Source: Chaetomium olivaceum (Eukaryota > Ascomycota > Sordariomycetes > Sordariales > Chaetomiaceae). Taken from it: DNA of 64,000 bases. The notes beneath the pieces are model-generated. The model did no database searches and was not told where the DNA came from. It saw only the letters and a program-made list of their open reading frames with translations. Shown one piece after another: positions 23,179 through 34,972 of the stretch; position 1 is the stretch's first letter; every line of letters starts with the position of its first letter. The position numbers and the translations under genes were made by a program. Where the stretch lies: assembly GCA_039881045.1 (NCBI GenBank), contig JAYWVB010000050.1, forward strand, positions 124,001 through 188,000. Reading direction: 5' to 3'.

Positions 23179-23629
23179 GGCGTGATTGTGAAACATTCTG
23201 TTATGAGTCGGTGTATGTTGTAGAAAGGTCACCTTTGCAACTTCAAGAAGTGATGCTTCGAGACTTTTGGTAGTTGGAGACCGCTGATTATCTGCGATTT
23301 TCACGTTGCAAGATGGTCTTGCGTGCCACAACACCCCCTGAGCGTCATGCGACCTCTTGATTTGGATGGAGTCAAGTGTGGCACGAGGGTTGGTTTCTTT
23401 TTGATATAACGAGCCACGCGCCTCGAGGTTGAGGCTCATGACCGGGTAATACAGTTTGGAGGAAAACTGGTTTGAAGATTTACACCATACGACCCCTGAA
23501 CTCCCTAGAAAGTGGGCTGGAAATGGGGATATCACTCCCAGACTGCAACCAGAGTATATTTCTGTCCGAAGTTTTGATCGAGCTCAAGATCAAGATCCTC
23601 TACACCTCCGACACCACGTGCCACACCTC
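23179..23629. other. intergenic
   Basis: Promoter side of the secreted protein and 3' side of the MFS gene. No gene is seen. Confidence 0.45.
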
Positions 23630-25589
23630 TTAATGCGTAGCAACCTCCTTCACACTCGCCCGATGCACCCTCGCCAGCCACGTCGTAGCCATAAACCGCC
23701 TGATCCTCTTCCCCCACAGCATAAACACCACCAACGCCAGATTATTCACCAACACGACCGCACAAAACACCCCCGCGATCATGACCGCATACCCATACTG
23801 CATCACCCAACTCAGCAAATCCAACCCCATCCCAAACGAAACCGCCTGCTTCCCCAGATTCATCGCAATCAGCATCTCGCTGATATTCGCCGTATAGCTA
23901 TCGATCGCATACGCCAGCGTAAACGTAAAATAGAAATAGCTTGCAAAGTTCGTCATGGCCACGCCCGCGAAATACGCCACCCAATGCAGATCCCGCTCCG
24001 CCGCGAACCCGTACACCACCAGGCCCGCGGGGGCCAGCAGCATCACCGGCAGCATCACGCCGAGGCGCATCTCGGCCTCGCGCACCCCGCCGTTCTTGCG
24101 GGTGAGGCGGGCGGCGAGGCGGTCGGAGGAGGCGGTGAAGGGGATGGCGAGGAGATAGCCGAGGAAGGAGGCCACTGCGATCAGGCCGGAGGAGGTCTGG
24201 GACCAGTTGTAGGGCGGGGCGGTGATTTTGAGCGGGAAGGTGTAGTTGAAGCTGAGGGCGCCGAGGCCGATGTAGATTCCTGAAGGGGGGGGAGGGAGGT
24301 CAGTGGGGTGGGTGAAGGCGGGGTAGCGAGAAGATGGAGACTGACCGTAGGTGGTGATCACCCAGAGCACGTGGGGAACGAGGAAGTAGGTGAATGACCG
24401 GGCGATCATGAGAAAGAACTCGGTATCCTTGTCGTAGACGCCCCAGAATTTGAGGGTCTGGAGAAAGGTCTTGCGGGGTGGGGTGACAGTGGAGGGTGCT
24501 GCGTCCTCGACAATGACCGCGTTAGAGGCGGAGTTCTTGTCTTCAGTTTGGGAGTGGAGTAGGAGAGTTCAAGAGGTGGTTCGGCTTCTGGTTTGGTGCG
24601 GTGATACAGCGATTCCTCGACGACGAAGAAGGCAAGGATAAGTAGGGCGCAACCAAACGCAAACTCGACGTAGAAGAAGAGGCGCCAGGAGTAGCCACCG
24701 GCAAGCATGTAGCCGGCGTACAGTGGGCCGGTAGAACCAAAGCAAAGACAGACTGTACACACACATTGTAAGCGTTGGTCGGTCTCGAAATTGGGACGGG
24801 AACAAACCAGTGTAGTAGCCCAGTCGCTTCCCCCGCTCGTGCAGGAAGAAAATATCGTTGACCAGCTGTACAGGAAGCGCTTCACACACGGAGGAGGCAA
24901 AACAGTGGCTGATTCGCGCCGCCATCAGTCCTTCATACGTCGTTACCTGCGAGCATGCGATGAGGCCGGCACAGTACTGATGCCCAGTTAGAATCGACTC
25001 GAAACCAGCAAGCCTATGAAGAGTAGCTCACCCCAATCAACGACCCCAACATAACAGGTCGGCGTCCAAACTTGTGATACGCAGGCACGAGGAGAAGGGA
25101 GCCTACCCCCCGGTTAACACATTTTCCTTTTATTTCAATATGTCGGGAAACTCACCAAAGCCGAAGGCGAGATTGGCATAGCTGATGAGGTTGCTTGCCT
25201 TGGTCGGCGAGATACCAAACTCTTCAGAGTAGATGCCTATGTAAACTGCCGGACCAAGCAGGGCCGAGTTGCTGAGGAATGAGTAGACGGAACAGACGAG
25301 TAGGATGAGGCTCTTGCGGGTGTTGGACCACTGCGTAAAGGATGTTAATGCGCCATACATCCGGTTAACCGTGTCGGCGGCTGGAACACAAACCTGTAAC
25401 GGGTCGTTGGGGTCTTCTGCCGGGACTGGGTACAGGGCCTGCCCATAGCCGGTGTCGTCGCCCTCTGTGTCATTGTTGTAAATACTTGCGTCGAGAGCAA
25501 AAGCGACCGGCTGTTCTGATCCTACCTTTGGTGTTGAGATCTACCGTGCCGGGTACATCACCCTCCCTAGCATGGCTTTTACACGAAAG
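23630..25589 (-). CDS. MFS transporter, DHA1-type (frame broken once, 5' end uncertain)
   Basis: Minus-strand exons 25589-25526, 25464-25394, 25330-25156, 25102-25032, 24976-24808, 24752-24346 and 24279-23630 are all in phase if one base is added. The product is about 535 residues with 12 predicted helices. Typical signatures are DPNDPLQWSNTRKSLIL before helix 1, YHKFGRRPVMLGSL in the first cytosolic loop (motif A), and GSTGPLYAGYMLAGGYSWRLFFY at helix 5 and the following loop (motif C region). This resembles drug:H+ antiporter-1 family exporters; the substrate is unknown. The break lies in the central cytosolic loop at the T run 24547-24549 (AAA on the coding strand): the frame before and the frame after each continue as good transporter sequence. 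The first coding exon is not certain; a two-codon exon at 25937-25932 before a 342-base intron would fit in phase. Confidence 0.75.
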
Positions 25590-25937
25590 CTGTTAGTTAG
25601 ACGTCGCACACTCCCGACAGTGTAATGAGGAGCTGCACCTATGCACAAGGCGCCTCCCTTTATCTTGTTGAGTGCCCATATTTGTCGAGGCTGAAGTCTT
25701 AAGGTCTCCCAAAGTTGTGTGAAGTTGGAAAAAGGATGAGGTGGGTCGCAGGGCGGATGCACAGTAGATTAATGGTTGTTTGGACCGGTAGACGACGCCG
25801 TTACACGACCGGGGAAGGTAACCAAAACCATGGGGGTCAAAACATATTTGTGTACGACGTAGTAGAATACCACCAGCCAGGGTTGGTAGAGTACGACCTT
25901 CGACGGCTTCAAAGTTTCTGACGAGGATTACCTGCAT

Positions 25938-27949
25938 GATGCCAGGTTCTTGGTTGGGGTGAGATTGGGGAAATGTAACCCATGTCTGCCGGAGTCAACC
26001 AAAGATGGCGTGGTCTTGTCCGTCAACCTGGTTCAGAATGGTCCAAGCTGGCTTGCTCGGAAACCATGATCCGTGGTACGTTGTTCAGCTTCGAAGATTC
26101 AACATCCCTGCATCACCACGTACGGATCTACATGCCTAACCTGAAATACCCCAGTGTTAGACAAACATGTCTGCGGTAAGCCAATAATTCAGCCTTCTTG
26201 GAGAAATTTGGAGAATGAGGGGTTGCTATCGAGCACCGAGAAGGTCAGCTGCCTCGCGCCAGTGGCGCCACGCTGGGATCGATCATAAATCTGGGCTCCG
26301 AAAGCTTAGCATGGCATGGGCTACCGTGTTAATGGGACGTGCCTGATGCCACCGTTGCGACCACTAAGATTTTCCTCGGTATGGTATATGCATGGCCCCC
26401 GGTTTCCCGCCCATGATGTGATTTTTCTCGGGCCGCTCATGTCTCATATCCGTTGCGGGGCCTTGTCCGAGTATCTCCTCATGCACTTTGTGGCTGATGT
26501 AGTCACAAAACAACGCTTGCTCGGTGACCCCTGAAAGGCGCCTTGGCCATCCCTTCCACATACGATCCTTGTCCCAAGTGCCATTGTACCACTGATATCT
26601 GGAGCTTCACCTCCATGACACGGGAACGACTTGGGCGACATATCAAGAAGGTTTAGGCAATGGCTGGTGTCCGGTTGCACACACCCTTTCTATCTAAGCT
26701 GCGCTGGAACCCTCGTGCGTCTGCTATACGATACTAGAGTCTTAGCAGCTACTCAGAGCCATTTAAGACGTCAGCTTAATATAAGTCAACTTCCTCGTGA
26801 ACGGTGTGTAGATTGGTCAATGGAGCAAGGGTCTTACTACGAAGGAGTTCGTGTTTCTCGACGCGGTTCATTGCCACCTATCATTTCACCCTGGTGCCGC
26901 TATGGCTTTTGCTTTGTGGGCGACCCCAATATAGACGACATAGAAACATGCCGCTTGATGGCTTTGAGATGTGGCGGCATCTTAAGCTGGCTTCTCCAAA
27001 CGCTAGTGATACACCAGGACGGGCGTTGGGTAGCAACGCTCGCAGGGAACCAGTGAGAGACCAGCGGTACGACGTTCCCGTAGGGCTTTAGTGGGAAATC
27101 TTGCGCTATTCTCCCTGCCGATCCTCATTCGTTGATGTCGTATCAAACTAGAGGACCTGAACATCAAGGGCAAGACTGCTGTTTCGCTGTCATAGGTTTA
27201 TTGTAATGTGCCAGGACCTATTAACTCAACTTGATCTCAGATCTGCATTACGTCTTCGAGCGAGAATATGAATCTCGTGTCTAATAGATCACTGATGTCG
27301 GTATGTACAAGCATTCCTATGATTGTATGGCAGTAGTAGTGCCATGCACTGCATCTACCGTGACACGTGCTTATAACGTGTTCTATTATTGTAGTATGCA
27401 TTTAAACTATAATTAGTATGCAATTATGGTCGCAATCAAGAATGACGTCGGGCTCAGGAGCGGGGCGGAGAGGATTCAAATGAACGCATCACGTTGCCGT
27501 TTCGCCGATGTAACCGTGTAACCAGAATGAGAAACAACAAGACACAAAATGCACGAATAAGCATGAATGCCACAAAGTTCGCCATTTGAAATTCGCTTTC
27601 TCCGGATTGGGCCGTCGCCGTCGTTTAGATATGTCAGGTACCGTAGGTAATCAGCATATTGCCAGTAGAGTTGCGTCGAACTAGGCTGAACTCTGGATGA
27701 GACAAAAGCAGGATGTGTCTGGGTACCTAAGTGGTGATGTCACCGCCTCGTCAGCAATTCCAACTTGTACGATGCACTACCTTGGAACAGGTAACATACA
27801 AGGAGCGTGCTCTGAGCCATTCAAAGACTTCCGTTTATTAATTCCCTGTTTTCATTGCTCAATGGACTGTCATCATACTATCGCGTTCAGACCTTAGACA
27901 TATATATCACATTCGTATCGCACCACATTCATACCATAAACTCGCAAAC
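25938..27949. other. intergenic, partly AT-rich
   Basis: About 2 kb with no supported gene. The part at 27180-27430 is clearly AT-rich compared with its surroundings. GGTACC-type elements occur at 27636-27649 and 27721-27730. A TATA-like box at 27898-27910 belongs to the next gene. Confidence 0.45.
27898..27910 (+). promoter_or_regulatory. TATA-like box of the hemerythrin gene
   Basis: The sequence acatatatatcac lies about 40 bases before the first ATG at 27950, implying a very short leader if that ATG is used. Confidence 0.4.
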
Positions 27950-28728
27950 ATGTCTGCTATGCGTCCGCTCATCTGTTCATCCATGAAAGTATCTCTACGC
28001 CAGACTTCTTTGCCCTTCGTACTACACCGTCAATCAGCAGCAGCTCCTCGAATCCGATTCACCAACAGAATCAACACCGCCGCCATGTCGACCATCTCTG
28101 AAGTCATCACCAAGGACCATCGCGAGCTCGAGAAATACTACAACGAAGTGATCAACTCATCCGACCATGACCACCAAGAGCGCTTCGGTAACCAGTTTAC
28201 CTGGGAGCTGGCTCGCCACAGCGTGGCCGAGGAATTGATCGTGTATCCCGCCTTCGAGAAGCATATGGGTAGCAAGGGACACGAGATGGCCGAGTCCGAT
28301 CGCAAGGACCATCACAAGGTAAGCTACCGTTTGCTTCAAGTTCTCCGTGGAAGCCTGCTGACAAACCGTGCCTGTAGGTCAAGGAGTTGCTCAAGGAGTT
28401 TCAGAACATGAAGCCGCAGCAGTCCGACTACGTACCGAAGCTGAAGGAGTTGTGGGGCGTGCTGTCGACGCACATCAAGGAGGAGGAGGACCAGGACCTG
28501 CCGGCGCTGGAGACGGCGCTCAACTCGGCGGCTGGCGAGTCGGAGAGCATGGCCAAAAAGTTCGGCATGACCAAGGCTTTCGTCCCGTCTCGCAGCCACC
28601 CGAGCGCGGGCGAGAACAAGTACTTTGAGTCTGCCATGGGCATGTTGGCTGCGCCGATCGACCATATCGCCGATATCTTCCGGAAGTTCCCCGATGAGAC
28701 GATCAGCCCTAATCCGTCTACTAAGTAG
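27950..28728 (+). CDS. hemerythrin-like HHE domain protein, possibly mitochondrial
   Basis: Two exons, 27950-28318 and 28378-28728, with a 59-base GTAAGC...TAG intron (CTGAC branch); 239 residues, no frame problems. The HHE cation-binding domain follows a basic, Ser-rich N-terminal extension. Candidate di-iron ligands are seen in order: KDHRELEKYY, ARHSVAEELIVYPAFEKH, DRKDHHKVKELL and STHIKEEEDQDLP. Proteins of this kind bind oxygen, iron or nitric oxide, and fungal ones are linked to iron or redox handling. The first ~45 residues (MSAMRPLICSSMKVSLRQTS) have the Arg/Ser-rich, acid-free look of a mitochondrial targeting peptide. An internal ATG at 28085 (MSTISEVITKDH) would give a cytosolic form. 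Confidence 0.85.
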
Positions 28729-29192
28729 AGGAATGATTTGAAGGAAATCGAACAGTTGTTCTTGAGGCAGACGGTTGCCGCTTGTATGACTAGTAGCGTG
28801 CAATGTTGAGGCCCTGATATCAAAATATGAATGATGAAGCTACGATTTACCAGTTCAACCTCAGCTACTCAACCGCGGTGATTAGATACGATGGGATGGG
28901 AGATGATACATGTTGAGCCGTGCCGAAAAGTTTCTTTCCTTAGGTTGTCAGCCGTGTGCTGGCTCCTTCGCGTTCAATTGTTGTCCACGGGAAGACAGGC
29001 CGATTTAGGACTCTCAACAAAGATAAAGGGCCTTGTTAAGAGATGATATTGTGATGCCTTCGGATATCAGACGAGAGAATGTTTTTGATTCAAACCGCTT
29101 CACCCTCACCTGGGGACTGTCGCAATCTCCATAAGAACCTAACCAAGCCCAAACCGACATTCTTCTTGTTAGCTTCCTAACAGAACAAAACC
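28729..29192. other. intergenic
   Basis: About 460 bases holding the 3' end of the hemerythrin gene and the promoter of the next gene. No other feature is seen. Confidence 0.45.
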
Positions 29193-30019
29193 ATGGCCGA
29201 CACCGAGGAGCGCGATCCCGTTGCACCTATGACTCTCTACAATATTGCCGGCTACATCAACAACATCCGCGACCTGGGCAACTTTGTACAGTGCAGTAAG
29301 CTCACCCACAAGATGGCCGAACCGCTACTCAGAGGCGAAGTAGAAAGCCGGCGCTCTACCAGGCCATCGAGGACAACAATCACGTCGCTATCACAAAAGT
29401 GCTCGATTGGTACGCCCGGCTCGGCGCAACCGGCTTCCAGGACGGCACGGGCGTCAAATACCAGACCTTTTGGTGGGACGATGGCCGCCACGCCCTCAAG
29501 AACATACGCTCGCCCGTCATGTTGGCCGTGCAAGTCGGCACAGTCGACACTCTGCGGCTCGTGGTTAACCACCCGGCCGGCTGCAACGTCAACATGAGAC
29601 GGCCCTCCGAGTTTAACCGCCAAGTATCGCACCTGGGGTCCTGCCCCTTGTGGCCCCCCCGCGACACACCGTGCTCTTGTTGGCTGCACAAGGAGTGCGT
29701 GGATCCTTCATGCCGTGCGTCGCGTGATCGGGAGAACGACTATCTGTGCTGCGAGACGGCGCTGCACATGGCTATTCGGGCGCAGAGCACGGCGAAGTTG
29801 GGGATTTTGCTGGAGGCTGGGGCCGAGCTGCCTTCACCCGAGGCGATGCCGCTACCCCACAACAATTGGTGTAGGACCGCAAACCTTGAGGATATCGTGA
29901 CAGAGAGCTTTCGAAGATCTTTCGCTGAGGGCGGCATCGTGCACGAAGATATGATGAACATCGTCAAGATATACAACGAACGCCGATCAAGCGCGGGTGC
30001 AGTTGCTACTGAACCTTAA
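29193..30019 (+). CDS. weak ankyrin-repeat protein, unknown function (frame broken once)
   Basis: No introns are seen. The N-terminal part (MTLYNIAGYINNIRDLGNFV) resembles the F-box-like start of fungal ankyrin proteins. Downstream segments (IRSPVMLAVQVGTVDTLRLV and ETALHMAIRAQSTAKLGILL, ending EAGAEL) are recognisable but divergent ankyrin repeats, separated by a Cys-rich insert around residues 145-175 (CPLWPP, CSCWLHKECVDPSC). The frame shifts at the AAA run 29344-29346. Upstream it reads ...LLRGEVE, and one frame back it continues ALYQAIEDNNHVAITKVLDW, so one A appears to be missing. About 275 residues when repaired. Such proteins are numerous and variable in fungi; no partner is evident. 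Confidence 0.65.
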
Positions 30020-30322
30020 GACCCATCAACCACCTAAGTAGGTACGTGGGTGCCGACATTCCTGTCGATACATACGTCTCAGATATCCGAATGTACTACG
30101 ACATTGGGAAAACTACTTCACAGTGCCACACCCCCATCCACAGCTTTTAAGTTCAGAATATAACGGTATCTACATTGTTGCTTGTAAACATCTGTGATGC
30201 AGATGCATGCAAGATCCAGTCATTTCTTCGGTATCGCCCTGTGCCTATGTGGGAGAATATATCGTTTCCGTTCAATTATAGCATGACCCCTCAACTCTAC
30301 TTTTTGACCGCCTAACGACAAT
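30020..30322. other. intergenic, convergent 3' ends
   Basis: About 300 bases, AT-rich, with a GGTAC element at 30033-30045. No gene. Confidence 0.45.
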
Positions 30323-33300
30323 TTAGTTTAATACGAAGTGGCTAGACCCTTCCGCCACATTGAGGAACTGAATCGCGGGATTGCTTGGCTCAGCCGAGCC
30401 TGCGACCTGTGGGATCGCTCCCTCCTGCCTTTGCTCGTCTAGAACAACCACGTTGACCACTTTAAGCCCCGGCACCGACGACTGCAAGACTGGTATCAAC
30501 TCCCGCAGGACCGTGACCTCGTCAAATGCCATGGTCCTGTCCAGAACAGAGTCGGGTGTCTCTCCAGCTTCCAATCTGCGCTTGAGTTCCTGCACAAATG
30601 GCATGGCCCGCTTCATGTCCGTCTTTTCCATCTTTTTCAGCATGCTCTTCACATCCAACGTGACTCCGTCGAACATGTCCCGAACGAGGTCAACATATTG
30701 TTGCTGCCATTCCGGCCAGAATTTTGCCACGTAGAGGTTCAGATACTTGTCTTTGCCGGGGTCGAAGAGCAACCCCTTCCCTTTCGCCAAACGCTTTTGT
30801 TGACCAGCGTAGACCGCTAGGACGCGAGATGTCGTTGTTTTGATGTACTCAGATATCGGTTCGAGTTCGGGGCTAGGCTCGGGGACATCTGGAAACGTTT
30901 CGAGCTGAATGGTAGAGGGCTGTGACTTTGGCGTTAGTGGTGCATTCACGCTGACATGGAGGGTGGTTTTGGGTACCATCAACAGGACTTCTCTCCAGAT
31001 ATAATCTGCCCAATGGGGCGCGACAATGCACATCATGAGAGCTTGCCACTCAACATAGCACCGGACACATTCGTGATGCATTCCGACCGATGCCGCCTGG
31101 GTGGCAGAACGGTAGCTATCACGGGCGGCAGTGAAGTCGTAGAACCCAGACTTAAGCGCTGCCTTGAAGTTTGTACTGTTTGCCGTTATTAGTGTCTGGA
31201 TCTGTTACGTTGATTATTTTAACTTACGCCCGGTACGATTGAACCGTTTGACGGACCAACGCGCTCAGTTCATTCAAGAACAACGAGTCCCAAAAGGTCT
31301 TTGCACCCGTTCTCTGGATGGAGTCCACGCTGTCCAACTTCTCCGTAGCTCGAACGAGGCTGAACTCTTCGTCAGGTTTCAGCAACCGCACATGATGGAT
31401 GACGTTCTCGATCCACCGTTTCAGCTCATAGAGCTTCAGGACCGTGGCGTTGGCAGTTGTCTCTTCGAAGTTGGCATCGTCAATGCCGTCTCCGCCATCG
31501 GCGAGCGCAATCCGAGTCGCATCTGCCCCAAAATTCTGCACTGCGCGGGTAAGGGTGAGAAAGTTGCCCGTGCTCTTGCTCATTTTCTCGCCGTTCAGCA
31601 TCAGGTGGCCGTTGAGTCTAATGCCCTTTGGCAGAAGACCTGGTGCCTGTTTGCCCCAGATGGCTTGGTGGATGTAGAGGAAGAAGACGAAGTGGTTGTT
31701 GACAAGGTCCTTGCCGCTGATGCGCACATCCAAGGGGTACCAGTACGTGAATTCCCTCCTCATGGCGTCGAGGGTCACCTTTGGGATATCACTCTCCACC
31801 CCGTCGGCCAGGGCAAAGATGTAGTCCCACACGGCATCAGTCATCTGCGAAGCCCTCAGATCCGCAGTCCCAGGCTGGCTCCCGTAGATATCAGAATGCA
31901 GAAACCCCGCCACCGTGTAATACGCCATGTAGATCGTCGAATCCGACAAGCCCTCCACCATCTGCGAGGGATCCCAGGGCAAGTCCGTCCCCAAGCCATA
32001 CTGGCGAGTAGCGGACCACTCCCTCATCCACCCAAACGTCTGTTTCATCGCGTGCTTCGTCCCCGCACTGAAACAGTCAAACCCAAGCCCATCCTCCCCC
32101 TGAAGATGGCGCAGTGTGTCATCCCTCCACGCCTCGTCCACGCCATACGCCAGGAACCATTGGTCCAGAAACGCCGCGACACACTCATCGCCCGAACGCG
32201 AGACTACCAAGCCGTCAGGCTCGCAGTAGACAAAGGCATCCCCTGAGTCAAGGAGCTGCTGGCGGATTCGTGGTTTGGCCTCCTGTACCGGCATCCCGGC
32301 AAACGGCCCGAACGCCATGGTGCCCTGGGTAGAAGCCGACTTTGTAGGCGAGCTTCTTGGCCTCGAGCAACTGCCGCTCGTCCTTGGGCGAGTTGATCTT
32401 GAGCTGTTTGATGAGGGCGGGGGCGATGGTGTTGCCGTATTCGGGGGTATTGATGATGGGGAGGATGTCTTGACACACCCACTGGGGATCGATGCCGTAG
32501 TACGCGGCCCTTTTGGACAGATCGAGGGTTGTGACGTGGTCGTCTGGGCTGTCTGATGGCACGGAGGTGACCACTCCTGTACCCTTTGTCGCCTTGATCG
32601 TGTCCATGGGCAGGACGTAGATGATGTCTCGGGCGCTGAGCGGCGCACGAACGGACGTGCCGATCAGGTCGGCGCCTTTGATCTCCATGATCTTGGTAAC
32701 AAACCCCCACTCGGGAAAGATGCCCTGGAAGGCCATGTTCTGCGCGGCTCTGTCTGTGGCAAGGTAAAAGACGGTGTCGGAAACCTTGAAAATGCCATAT
32801 GTAATGCTGGGCGAGACGAAAAGATTCGTTTGGCCGTACATGGTCTCCGGGCGTAGAGTTGCTGGGATCATGAAGACATCGGCATTGCTGGGGAAGCTGT
32901 TGCTTGACGAGACAACCTCTCGGGCCCGGCTAGACCAGTCCACGATCTTGCACTTCAAGCCGACATACTCCTGAACCAGAACACCCTCGCCAGAAGCACG
33001 GTCATGGTCCAGACACGACTGACCATCTTTAGGAGAATACACCGTGTATCGTTTCCCGAAGCGGATCTTCCCGAGATCTCCCAGCTTCCGCATCTGCCAA
33101 CGGACGAATGAGTCGTAGTACGGGTTGATGTCGGTCGTGATGAAGCTGCGGCGCCAGTCGATTCCACAGCCAAATTCGGTGAGATGCTGTTGCCACAGCT
33201 GGGGGAAGTAGTGCAACCAATATTTGGCATCGGCGAATTTGTGTATCTCCTCGCGGGCGATGCCCAGCGACAACATGACTTGAAACTGGTACTTTGTCTT

Positions 33301-34115
33301 GGCCGATTTCAGTCCTGCCTTGCCTTTACTGCCGTTAGCAATCAAGCTTGCTCTCCGAGACGTGACGGCTGTACCCTTTTTCAAGTTGGTAAACTTGGTA
33401 ATATCATCCTTGGGTTGGGGCAGCGACACTGGAGCAGCGGCGGGTGCTTCGGCAGCATCACTTTCGTTATAGCCCGTGAATAGCTCTCCAAACATGGCAA
33501 TCTCGTTGACGAGCTTGTCGGCACAAGCCTTGATAGGCATACCGGTTGCGTGGTACCCCTGAGGATACAGCGTATTCTTGCCCTCGGCCCTAGCAACACG
33601 AGTGGTGAAGTCCACTTTGGAGATGGTGAAACTATGGCCAAGATGTGGAACGCCATTCACATAACTGACAGTCCATCAGAAAAAGGAATATGGTATGTAC
33701 AAGAGCGAGGTTGACTTACGGGTATGCCATCGTCCCTGGGTTGTCAAGTCAGCACCTACCAACGATAGTAGATAATTTTGAGACCAGGGTAACACTAACC
33801 AAAGAACTTGGGCACTTTTGCCCGCAACTCATCTGCTGAGATTGAGTCTGGTGGATATTCCGAGCATGACGGAGCATTGGACTCGAAGACCTTTTCCACT
33901 TCCCAAAGCTTTTGGTATTTCTTCTCGATGGCTTTGAGGGTATCCCTCTTCTCTGTCTACCAACGAGGCAGGGAAGGTCAGTTTATTAGAAGCTACAACA
34001 TCGTGAAAATGACCCAACCGTGTATTCGTACATTTTCGATCTTCATTGTCCCATGGGAGGAGCTGGTGTTGATATCCATGGTTTCTATAGGCAGCGGCGC
34101 TGAATTGGCGTCCAT
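30323..34115 (-). CDS. cytosolic leucyl-tRNA synthetase (frame broken once)
   Basis: Attaches leucine to tRNA-Leu in the cytosol; class I aminoacyl-tRNA synthetase, about 1162 residues. Minus-strand exons: 34115-34032, 33956-33800, 33735-33720 (16 bases), 33664-31228, 31175-30977 and 30919-30323. The HIGH-type motif is HLGH in PYVNGVPHLGHSF, assembled across a splice site. The KMSKS motif appears intact in GEKMSKSTGNF. The large CP1 editing insertion and the eukaryotic C-terminal extension are present. A 57-base intron (30976-30920, ACTAAC branch, CACAG end) is a multiple of three without a stop and could easily be missed. Near 32327-32329 one base of a GGG run is surplus: KVGFY before and QGTMAFGPFAGM after are adjacent in the family but sit in different frames. 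Confidence 0.9.
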
Positions 34116-34972
34116 AACGGCGCAATTTAGTTGTTATTGCTTCCTTACAACGAATAGAACTGTAGCACGAGAAATGTTTCGCAGTGTGTTGTTTGTTCCC
34201 TGGGCGAGAGTTTTGAAGGAGAAGAGTTGTCAAACCCTGGTTGCGGATGATCAGGGCGTCAAAAAAGAGATGGGTTTGTTGGAACCGTGACTCACCAGAT
34301 ATGCTTTGTCCAGTGTGTGATTCATAGTGGCAGCAGTTTGTCTGAGGCGCGGTCGATTCCCCCTTCGATTGGCGCCCGCTTGTGTACCACCTCAGAGACA
34401 AAAAAAGCTGACCTGCAAGTGCAGATGTCGACTAAACCTCGAGGAGGAAAACAGCTAAACGAACACCATCTGGAATTTAAGACTGTGTGTTGGTCCATAC
34501 GAGTGACAATGTTGACAGGGAGCTAAACAGTACGACCAGATGCAGGTCACGCCAGTTTGATCAAAAGTTCTCGGCCGAATTGTTATGTTATATTGTAAAG
34601 CCTGACCAAGACGCTATTGAGCTATCTACTACACCAATCACACCGCTGTCCAGAGATCCGCAGAGACTACAGCCCTCTTCCCCATTTTGTTCACACCAGG
34701 TTGCCCCTGGATTGCTCAACTCCCAGCAACCAGGGGCTGTCTGCACCCAGACCACCTCCGTCTCCATGCCTGTTCCCTTTCGAGAACCATCCACGCTCAC
34801 AACCACCACTACCCCATCCCCAGCAGTGGTGGCAACAACACCGACACCATCGCTGACATCCACCTCCTCACCACCAACAACCATCACTTCCGTGGCATCA
34901 CCAACAGCCACGTCACACAACAGCCACGGCCACACCAGCCTTCTTCGCCAGGGGCTTCCCGCCCCTTCTTAG
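34116..34972. other. intergenic between ENA-type ATPase and leucyl-tRNA synthetase
   Basis: About 0.86 kb containing the 3' region of the ATPase gene and the promoter of the synthetase gene, both on the minus strand. The right half is rich in ACC/CAC triplets and gives a Thr/Ser/Pro-rich plus-strand frame that I do not believe is a gene. Confidence 0.45.

Noticed and set aside
27180..27430. possible RIP-mutated transposon
   Set aside because: AT-rich but no recognisable transposase remnant or terminal repeats; too little evidence to call a mobile element.
34487..34972. Thr/Ser/Pro-rich plus-strand open frame
   Set aside because: Low-complexity ACC/CAC triplets in the 3' region of the ATPase gene; no start context or conserved block.
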